Source: Thermoprotei archaeon
GTDB lineage: Archaea > Thermoproteota > Thermoprotei_A > Sulfolobales > Fervidicoccaceae
Reading direction: 5' to 3'
Length of the DNA stretch: 5,024 nucleotides
Assembly: GCA_022759165.1 (NCBI GenBank)
Contig: JAEMPT010000072.1
Coordinates: forward strand, 1-5,024
Position numbers and translations under genes: made by a program. The notes beneath the pieces are model-generated. The model had not been told where the DNA came from. It did not search any database and was given only the letters and a program-made list of their open reading frames with translations. Shown here one piece after another: positions 1 to 5,024 of the stretch (position 1 is its first letter; every line of letters starts with the position of its first letter).

Positions 1-1
1 T

Positions 2-97
2 CAAATGACAGATGTAATCCCGAACAGATGAGGGGAACCTATGAACGCCCTAAAGTGTGGGGAGGGAGGTCAGAAAGCGCTTAAGTTAAATTCCTAG
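2..97 (+). pseudogene. possible decayed C-terminal coding tail (uncertain)
   Basis: Two frames are open across the left edge. Frame 1 runs from base 1 to a TAA at 82-84 and could be the last 27 codons of a gene starting outside the window. Frame 2 runs from base 2 to a TAG at 95-97, interrupted by a TGA at 29-31, and after the stop reads MNALKCGEGGQKALKLNS. The frame 2 tail reminds me of the ragged C-termini of IS605-family TnpB proteins, but that is an impression from a short low-complexity peptide and not a domain match. It could equally be non-coding DNA or the end of an unrelated gene. The flanking sequence to the left would settle it. Confidence 0.18.
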
Positions 98-164
98 AAA
101 CGAGAATAACATGCAATTTCATGAGCAAAACCGAAGGGCCGCGTTCTAAAGATCGGAATAAGAT

Positions 165-178
165 CAAAATTTTATATT
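165..178 (+). promoter_or_regulatory. BRE/TATA-like promoter of the ATPase-glycosyltransferase operon
   Basis: The sequence CAAAATTTTATATT reads as an A-rich BRE half followed by a TATA box at about 170-178. Archaeal transcription usually starts about 26 bases downstream of the box centre, which falls near 199-202. That is within a few bases of the ATG at 196 and the G run, so the transcript would be leaderless or nearly so. This supports the view that the first gene begins here and not at the TTG at 296. Confidence 0.5.
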
Positions 179-195
179 AAAAAATGATATTAATA

Positions 196-1573
196 ATGGG
201 GGGTCAAAATTACCAACGCTAACATTTTTATCTTCAAGGTTAAAGGAGGCATAGGAGGATCCACAATCTCAGCCTCCTTAGCTAAATTCCTCGCGTTGAG
301 GGGCATGAAGGTTCTCCTAGTCGATAATGATTTCGTAAGCACATCTTCATCTCTCGCAGGACTTAGGGGGAAGGGATTCATACAGCTCATAAAGGAGGGC
401 TCAGACGGGAGAGGAGCCCTAGCTTCGCTTGAGATCGGGCTAGGATCCCTAGACGTGCTCAAGCTGTTCAGCGACGGCGTCCCAGTTGAAGTGGAGAGGG
501 AGGACGCCCGTAGCCTAAGAGAAAAGCTGCTATCCTCGTATAAGGGAATATTGAAGGAAAGGGGATACGATTTCCTCGTCATAGACAACGATCCCGCGGT
601 TACCCCCCTCGATCCCGTATTCAGCTTTCTCATGGATGCCTGCTCCGATCAAAGCCTCAAGAGCCAGACCACAGGTATCATGGTTATGGAGCCCGACGAG
701 ACGAACGTTAAGGCGATCATAAGATACGCCCGAGTCCTAAGGAGCTATGGGCTATCTTGCCTAGACATAGTAATTGCGAACAAGGTCGAATCTGACATGG
801 AGAGCGTGAGAAAAGCCTTCGACTTCGTCCATGAGGTCATGGAGGAGACAGGAGCTCGACTTGGGGCTCTAGTTCCATTTCTGGAAGAGCTTCGCAGGCT
901 TCCAGAGAGCATAGAGGCTCTTCACATACCGACGCAGGTCATGGAGATAGGGAACGCTATAATGAGGCGATTGCATTCGAGCGAGGGCGCCTTTTACGTT
1001 TACATCCCAGACCCAAACGATCCCCTAAGGAGGGTCGCTCTCACCCTATCTTCAGCGATGGTTAAGCTATATTCCTTCCAGTTCACCGATGTGGCTAAAA
1101 GATTAATCGATGTAATGAGGAGGGAATTCGGAGAGGAGACGAGGATATGCTTATTGGATCCCGAAGGAAAGGTCTCTGCCCCAGGATCGAGGAGGATTGC
1201 GTTGATGCCTGCCTACCTATCTGATAGATTGAAGCAGAAGGGAATAGAGGATTCTGTTAAGATGGCGAGGAGGTTGGCACAGGACACGGTGAGCAGCTGC
1301 GGAAGGTCGAGCTCACCCTCCTTGCTCATAGTGAGCTCCACCGATTCCCTTGAGCCTGTATCTACATATAGCGATCAATCTCTTCTATCAAAAGAGTTCT
1401 GGAGGGAGTTCCTCGCGCACGTGAGATCCTCGGATCAATCGATGATCGTCTTCCTCTTCTGCGATGTAGCTAGCGGGCACTGCGATGCTCTCGATGGTCT
1501 AGCCGACTTCACCCTCTCCACTCAGCCCTCTGAAAAGTTCCAGATCTCCGTAGTGCATTCGAGGATTCCGTGA
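196..1573 (+). CDS. ParA/MinD-like SIMIBI ATPase homologue with altered P-loop; N-terminus out of frame with its ATG
   Basis: This is a deviant-Walker ATPase homologue of about 458 residues, probably cytoplasmic and acting at the membrane with the glycosyltransferase encoded one base downstream. The frame is open from base 197 to the TGA at 1571-1573. Numbering assumes one base of the G run at 198-203 is skipped, so that the ATG at 196 is used. Residues 8-15 form the first beta strand and 16-23 read KGGIGGST. This keeps the signature lysine of the ParA/MinD Walker A but has Gly where the P-loop lysine belongs. VLLVDND (39-45) matches the switch I strand, YDFLVIDND (124-132) the Walker B strand, and IVIANK (191-196) the base-binding Asn-Lys strand. 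An extra domain of about 195 residues of uncertain fold follows. Without the skip the only nearby in-frame options are a rare ATT at 209 or the TTG at 296, and the TTG would delete the P-loop. By analogy with bacterial BcsQ it may position or regulate the synthase; this is inference. Confidence 0.75.
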
Positions 1574-1574
1574 G

Positions 1575-3095
1575 ATGCGAGATATGAGGGCTCTGAACAT
1601 CTCCTTCTTCTTCTCGCCCTTCTTCATATCTATTCTTCTCACATGGCTAACTCTTTCCGATCCCGCTCTCTCATGGCTTAACTACGGCGTTTGGCTCACG
1701 ATGGTTCTAGGGGCATACGTCTTCGCCAGCTTCTTTTATGCATATCTGAGGACTAGGAGATATGAGAGCAGATATGCGGGAGTTGCTTCTAATCTTAAGG
1801 TCGCTGCATTCGTCACATCCTTCAACGAGGATCCTTCTATAGTTGAGGAGACCTTGATATCCGCTAGATCATCCTTGGGCTCAAGAGGAGATGTTTACCT
1901 CCTCGACGATTCCACAGATCCCAAGATAGCTGAGGAGCTGAGGAAATTCTGCGAGGCCAATGGCATAACATACGTTCACAGGGTAAATAGGAAGGGCTTC
2001 AAGGCGGGGGCCATAAACGAGGCCCTTAGGAAGTACGGGGAGAAGTACGATCTAGTCGCGATATTCGATGCCGATCAGAGGCCTAGGGCCACATTCTTCG
2101 ATGCCGTTCTTCCTCTCTTCGCAGATCCATCCATAGCCTTCGTCCAGATCCCCCAATACTACAGCGAGACTGAGGGATCTAATATAGCGATGGGAGCCAA
2201 GCACCAGCAGGAGCCATTCCTAAGGGTTATAATGAGGGGGAGATCGGGGACCTCGGCCTTTTCCTTAGGATCGGGAACAGTGTACAGGGTCTCAGCGCTT
2301 CGCGACGTCGGATATTTGGATGAGTCCAGCATAACTGAGGATGTTGCTACATCCGTGAAACTGCACTCGGCAGGCTGGAATTCCATATACTACGATGACT
2401 TCCTGATATGGTATGGGGAGCCTCCGATGGATGCTGCTGCCTATATACAGCAGCAGAGCAGGTGGGCGTTCGGCTACTTTCAGCTCACGGGCAAGCTCCT
2501 CAGATCCAAGCTGAAATTCGCAGCCTTCTCCGATTACGCTTCGGGGCTCTATTATTGGCTGAAGGAGGGGCCTCTCACGCTTATAGAGCTCATCGCGCCC
2601 ATGATCTTTCTCTCTCTGAGGAGACCATTCATGACTCTCGATCCCCTCGTCTACGCTCTAGCATACTTCCCATACTTCGCCTTCTCCATCGGACTCTTCT
2701 ACTTGGCTATGCGGGGGAAGGGCTACGGAATAAAGGGATACTTCCTCCACCAATCCATAGAGTACCTAGCCTTCACAGGAATCACAGCAGCCTTCATATC
2801 TTACATTCTAAGGAAAAAGGTCCCATTCAAGGTTACACCAAAGGGAAGGGGGAGAAGATCCATTCGAGCCGTTGCCCCCCATATATTGATCTCGATCCTC
2901 CTTGCCATTTCAATAATTCTAGGAGCTCTCTGGATCATTGTGGCGAATGGATCGATAAGATACGCGATAGCTATAAACATCTTCTGGGCAGCCTGGCCCC
3001 TTCCCTTCCTTCTATACGCGATCTACTTCTCCCTCACGGTTAAGCCGAGGCCGAGCCGAGCAGAATACGTTGCCCCCCAATCTAAAGCCAAATGA
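1575..3095 (+). CDS. membrane family 2 glycosyltransferase, cellulose synthase (BcsA/CelA) type
   Basis: This is a processive inverting glycosyltransferase that should polymerise a sugar nucleotide on the cytoplasmic face and thread the chain through its own membrane helices. Of the 506 residues, two hydrophobic helices (about 10-27 and 36-57) precede a cytoplasmic GT-A domain (about 73-320). Five more follow at roughly 332-348, 356-379, 393-412, 436-457 and 462-488. All hallmark motifs are present: LDDST (110-114, nucleotide binding), FDADQ (164-168, the DxD metal site), TED (254-256, catalytic base) and QQSRW (293-297, the QxxRW motif). FKVTPKGRG (418-426) matches the stretch that follows the channel helices in cellulose synthases. 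The usual C-terminal PilZ domain of bacterial BcsA is absent, so c-di-GMP control is unlikely. The start is 1 base after the upstream stop, with GAGG at 1561-1564, implying translational coupling; a second ATG at 1584 is also possible. The family is secure, but the sugar (glucose, GlcNAc, mannose or other) cannot be read from the sequence. Confidence 0.92.
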   Translation: MRDMRALNISFFFSPFFISILLTWLTLSDPALSWLNYGVWLTMVLGAYVFASFFYAYLRTRRYESRYAGVASNLKVAAFVTSFNEDPSIVEETLISARSSLGSRGDVYLLDDSTDPKIAEELRKFCEANGITYVHRVNRKGFKAGAINEALRKYGEKYDLVAIFDADQRPRATFFDAVLPLFADPSIAFVQIPQYYSETEGSNIAMGAKHQQEPFLRVIMRGRSGTSAFSLGSGTVYRVSALRDVGYLDESSITEDVATSVKLHSAGWNSIYYDDFLIWYGEPPMDAAAYIQQQSRWAFGYFQLTGKLLRSKLKFAAFSDYASGLYYWLKEGPLTLIELIAPMIFLSLRRPFMTLDPLVYALAYFPYFAFSIGLFYLAMRGKGYGIKGYFLHQSIEYLAFTGITAAFISYILRKKVPFKVTPKGRGRRSIRAVAPHILISILLAISIILGALWIIVANGSIRYAIAINIFWAAWPLPFLLYAIYFSLTVKPRPSRAEYVAPQSKAK

Positions 3096-3118
3096 AGCAA
3101 ATATTGAATCTCCCCCGA

Positions 3119-3137
3119 TCGCTAAATTATTTAGCGA
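3119..3137. promoter_or_regulatory. palindromic operator candidate upstream of the dehydrogenase
   Basis: TCGCTAAATTATTTAGCGA is a perfect inverted repeat with 9-base arms and a single central base. The one-base centre makes an RNA hairpin poor, so a site for a dimeric DNA-binding regulator (for example a winged-helix protein) is more likely. Its right arm overlaps the predicted BRE at 3134-3140, a position from which a bound protein would hinder TFB/TBP and repress. No regulator gene is visible in the window. Confidence 0.5.
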
Positions 3138-3148
3138 AAGTTTTATAA
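3134..3148 (+). promoter_or_regulatory. BRE/TATA promoter of the dehydrogenase gene
   Basis: GCGAAAG (3134-3140) matches an archaeal BRE and TTTTATAA (3141-3148) a TATA box. The expected start of transcription is near 3170, giving a leader of about 16 bases that just includes the ribosome binding site. The T-rich stretches here could also end transcription of the upstream operon. Confidence 0.6.
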
Positions 3149-3174
3149 TTTTCATTATATAATAAATAATTTAT

Positions 3175-3180
3175 GGTGAT
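3175..3180 (+). promoter_or_regulatory. GGTGAT ribosome binding site
   Basis: GGTGAT is fully complementary to the archaeal 16S rRNA 3' end (AUCACC) and lies 5 bases before the ATG at 3186, which fixes that start. An ATG at 3173 overlaps the site but is in another frame. Confidence 0.75.
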
Positions 3181-3185
3181 ATTCC

Positions 3186-3962
3186 ATGGGCAATAAGGGC
3201 AAATTGGATGGAAGGGTCGTAGTAGTAACGGGAGGGGCGATGGGAATAGGAAAGGCTACTGCAATTGCTGCTGCTAAGGAGGGCGCCAAGGTGGCGGTTT
3301 GCGACATAAACAGAACCGAGGGGGAGAAAACCGTCGAAGAAATTAGGAAAATGGGGGGAATAGCTAAGTTCTATTACCTGGATGTTGCGAATGAGCAGCA
3401 GGTGAAGAAGGTATTCGAGCAAATAGCGAAAGAGCTTGGAGATATATATGGCCTCGTCAACAATGCTGGGATAGCTGGCGTGAACAAGCCGACGCACGAG
3501 ATAACCTTGGATGAATGGAACAAGGTTATGAACGTTAACGTGAACGGCGTATTCCTATGCACTAAGTACGCTGTTCCATATATGATGAAGAACAGATCGG
3601 GAAGCATAGTTAACCTATCTTCGATCTACGGTATCATAAGCGCTCCGGATGTCCCACCTTATCATGCATCAAAGGGCGCTGTGAGGCTTATGACTAAGAC
3701 CGATGCACTGCTCTACGCTAAATACAATATAAGGGTAAATTCCGTGCACCCAGGATTCATAGATACGCCCATGGTCGCGGGATACGCCGAGAGCACTGGG
3801 AACAAGGAGGCAGTCTATGAGGCTCTGAGCAAGCTTCATCCTCTCGGAAGGATAGGAAAGCCAGAGGAAGTCGCTAATGTAATTGTCTTCCTGCTCTCCG
3901 ATGATTCATCTTTCATGACTGGCTCTGAGGTCGTGGTCGACGGAGGCTACACGGCCCAGTGA
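3186..3962 (+). CDS. classical short-chain dehydrogenase/reductase (SDR), probably NAD-dependent
   Basis: This is a cytoplasmic Rossmann-fold oxidoreductase that interconverts an alcohol and a ketone with a nicotinamide cofactor. At 258 residues it has the usual length of a classical SDR and is complete. TGGAMGIG (15-22) is the glycine-rich cofactor motif. Asp40 at the end of the second strand favours NAD(H) over NADP(H). NNAG (92-95) stabilises the sheet. The catalytic tetrad is present as Asn118, Ser146, Tyr159 and Lys163 (the YHASK motif), followed by the PG turn at 189-190. The C-terminal TGSEVVVDGGY (245-255) is typical of the FabG/glucose dehydrogenase/cyclopentanol dehydrogenase-like subgroup. 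The substrate cannot be told from sequence: sugar, secondary alcohol or 3-oxoacyl thioester are all possible. It has its own promoter, a strong ribosome binding site and a nearby palindrome, which suggests a separately regulated single gene. Confidence 0.93.
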   Translation: MGNKGKLDGRVVVVTGGAMGIGKATAIAAAKEGAKVAVCDINRTEGEKTVEEIRKMGGIAKFYYLDVANEQQVKKVFEQIAKELGDIYGLVNNAGIAGVNKPTHEITLDEWNKVMNVNVNGVFLCTKYAVPYMMKNRSGSIVNLSSIYGIISAPDVPPYHASKGAVRLMTKTDALLYAKYNIRVNSVHPGFIDTPMVAGYAESTGNKEAVYEALSKLHPLGRIGKPEEVANVIVFLLSDDSSFMTGSEVVVDGGYTAQ

Positions 3963-3974
3963 TTTTGGACCAAA

Positions 3975-3998
3975 TTAAAATAAGCTTTTTTAAAATCT
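3975..3998 (+). terminator. possible T-tract terminator after the dehydrogenase
   Basis: A run of six T at 3986-3991 lies about 25 bases past the stop. A weak all-A/T inverted repeat surrounds it (TTAAAA at 3975-3980 with TTTTAA at 3988-3993). Archaeal termination relies mainly on T tracts, so the run matters more than the weak stem. Confidence 0.3.
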
Positions 3999-4056
3999 AA
4001 CTTCTAAAAAGGAAATAGGGCAACTTTGGAAAATGGTAAAGATATCGGCAATAGCT

Positions 4057-4117
4057 GGAAAAGGTTAATATTTAAGCTGAAATAGACAGTTTTAACATTC
4101 TCTAATTAATTTAAAAA
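4057..4117 (+). promoter_or_regulatory. promoter region of the TauE/SafE gene (two TATA candidates)
   Basis: Two BRE/TATA-like elements lie in the AT-rich gap. GGAAAAGG followed by TTAATATTTAAG (about 4057-4076) predicts a start near 4096 and a leader of about 55-60 bases. TTTAAAAA (4110-4117) predicts a start near 4140 and a leader of about 15 bases, which fits the short leaders common in these archaea. I cannot choose between them. The rest of the 3963-4154 gap shows no gene. Confidence 0.35.
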
Positions 4118-4154
4118 AGACATCGCGGTATAAGCCAAAGGTAGTGGGGTTTTT

Positions 4155-4934
4155 ATGCTTGAAATTACGAACCTTCAAATGATTCTTTCCGTGATCTCTG
4201 GCCTGATTGTAGGATTTTCTCTAGGTTTGATAGGAGGCGGGGGGTCTATACTGGGAATACCCTTGCTCATCTATTTCGTGGGATTTAATTATCCACACGT
4301 TGTTATAGGCACCACAGCATTAGCAGTAAGCATCAACGCTTTTTTGAATCTTATACCTCACGCACGAAAAAAACATGTAAATTTAAGGATAGGCGTAATA
4401 TTCAGCATACCTGGCGTCGCAGGAGTGCTCATAGGAGCTGAATTGGGGCTCTTAACGCCGGGGAAAAAACTATTATTCATTTTCGCAATTCTAATGATCG
4501 TGATTGCTGTATATATGCTAAAAAGAAAATGTACTGATGCTGCAGTAAATCCAACTACTAAAAAATCTTATGGAAAGTTATTGTCTATAGGATTTTTGGT
4601 GGGTTTTGCGTCTGGATATTTTGGCATCGGTGGAGGATTCTTAATAGTGCCTGGGCTCATATATGCTGGCGGATTGAACATCATTCAGGCAGTAGGTACC
4701 TCATTGGTATCGGTAGGCGTGTTTGGATTGGTAACTGCTATAAGATATTCATTAAATGGAGATGTGAACCCCATCATTTCAGCACTTTACGTTGCGGGCG
4801 GAGTATTGGGGGGCTGGGTTGGCGCTTATTATGCATCTAAGGTATCCAAGAGATTGCTTACGAAGATCTTCGCGATCATCATTATCCTTGTTGCAATATA
4901 TATGCTATATTTGAATTTCACCGCATTCTTTTAA
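4155..4934 (+). CDS. TauE/SafE-family membrane permease (putative sulfite/organosulfonate exporter)
   Basis: This is a polytopic membrane protein of 259 residues, the normal family length, with about eight predicted helices. The family signature GxxxGxxGxGGGxxxxP appears twice: residues 20-36 (with one G for x variation) and 150-166. Each is followed by a GTT/GTS element (52-54 and 181-183), so the two halves, offset by about 130 residues, are clear internal repeats. A positively charged loop (about 122-141) joins them. Family members are linked to movement of sulfite, sulfoacetate, taurine-derived sulfonates or other small anions across the membrane, but most have no known substrate and none can be assigned here. 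The start at ATG 4155 is preceded by GGGG at 4146-4149. No sulfur-metabolism gene is adjacent. Its DNA is more AT-rich and uses TTA, AAA and AAT more than the first two genes, hinting at a different history. Confidence 0.88.
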   Translation: MLEITNLQMILSVISGLIVGFSLGLIGGGGSILGIPLLIYFVGFNYPHVVIGTTALAVSINAFLNLIPHARKKHVNLRIGVIFSIPGVAGVLIGAELGLLTPGKKLLFIFAILMIVIAVYMLKRKCTDAAVNPTTKKSYGKLLSIGFLVGFASGYFGIGGGFLIVPGLIYAGGLNIIQAVGTSLVSVGVFGLVTAIRYSLNGDVNPIISALYVAGGVLGGWVGAYYASKVSKRLLTKIFAIIIILVAIYMLYLNFTAFF

Positions 4935-5024
4935 TACATCGATATCTCGGTACAATTTTCTAAAGTAAGAAATTTCATAAACCCTCAAAGTCTTACCGAT
5001 TTAATGTTAAACTAACACTAAAAG
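4935..5024. other. right-edge intergenic DNA, no gene seen
   Basis: These 90 AT-rich bases follow the permease stop. They hold only a 5-base inverted repeat (TTTCT at 4957-4961 with AGAAA at 4968-4972), which may be a weak stem after the gene, and a distant TCGGTA/TACCGA pair. I see no ORF or promoter I would defend. Confidence 0.4.

Noticed and set aside
1..195. Small structured RNA (for example C/D box) in the left intergenic region
   Set aside because: An AGATGA sequence at 26-31 resembles a C box, but no CTGA D box lies at a suitable distance and no terminal stem is seen.
296..298. TTG at 296 as the start of the ATPase gene
   Set aside because: It lies inside the helix that follows the Walker A loop; the first strand and P-loop are encoded in the same frame upstream, and the promoter sits about 120 bases before it.
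190..633. 147-codon reading frame on the minus strand
   Set aside because: It is antisense to the ATPase, serine/proline-rich in the way of a shadow frame, and has no family motif.
2159..2386. 75-codon minus-strand frame within the glycosyltransferase
   Set aside because: It is an antisense shadow of the TED region, with no promoter or motif.
2408..3043. 211-codon plus-strand frame inside the glycosyltransferase
   Set aside because: It overlaps the catalytic QxxRW and membrane part of a well-supported gene, and its product is Arg/His/Ser-rich with no recognisable domain.
3171..3607. Two overlapping minus-strand frames opposite the dehydrogenase
   Set aside because: Both are antisense to conserved SDR motifs and lack ribosome binding sites or homology I can recognise.
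4947..4999. TCGGTA/TACCGA inverted repeat after the permease gene
   Set aside because: Six-base arms separated by 41 bases are expected by chance, and no T tract follows to make a terminator.

Overview
The window looks archaeal, most likely a thermophilic member of the Thermoproteota/Korarchaeota side of the tree. Arginine is mostly AGG/AGA and isoleucine often ATA. The intergenic gaps hold BRE/TATA-like elements rather than -35/-10 boxes, and one start has a GGTGAT ribosome binding site a few bases upstream. The exact lineage cannot be fixed from the sequence alone. All four recognisable genes lie on the plus strand.

Bases 1-195 hold no intact gene. There is a possible decayed coding tail at the left edge, and a TATA-like element near 170-178 that should drive the first operon. 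Bases 196-3095 form a tight two-gene operon. The first gene is a ParA/MinD-like (SIMIBI) ATPase homologue whose N-terminal P-loop lies upstream of any usual in-frame start codon, next to a run of six G. One base later begins a membrane-bound, processive family 2 glycosyltransferase of the cellulose synthase (BcsA/CelA) type. The pairing recalls the bacterial BcsQ-BcsA arrangement and suggests an exopolysaccharide synthase with a dedicated positioning or regulatory partner. In the partner, the invariant P-loop lysine is replaced by glycine.

Bases 3096-3185 are a compact control region. A 9+1+9 base near-perfect palindrome abuts a BRE/TATA element, followed by a GGTGAT ribosome binding site. 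It serves a classical short-chain dehydrogenase/reductase at 3186-3962. A 192-base AT-rich gap follows, and then a TauE/SafE-family membrane protein at 4155-4934 whose DNA is clearly more AT-rich than the operon. The last 90 bases hold no gene I can support. The dehydrogenase and the transporter each appear to have their own promoter, and nothing ties them functionally to the polysaccharide operon.
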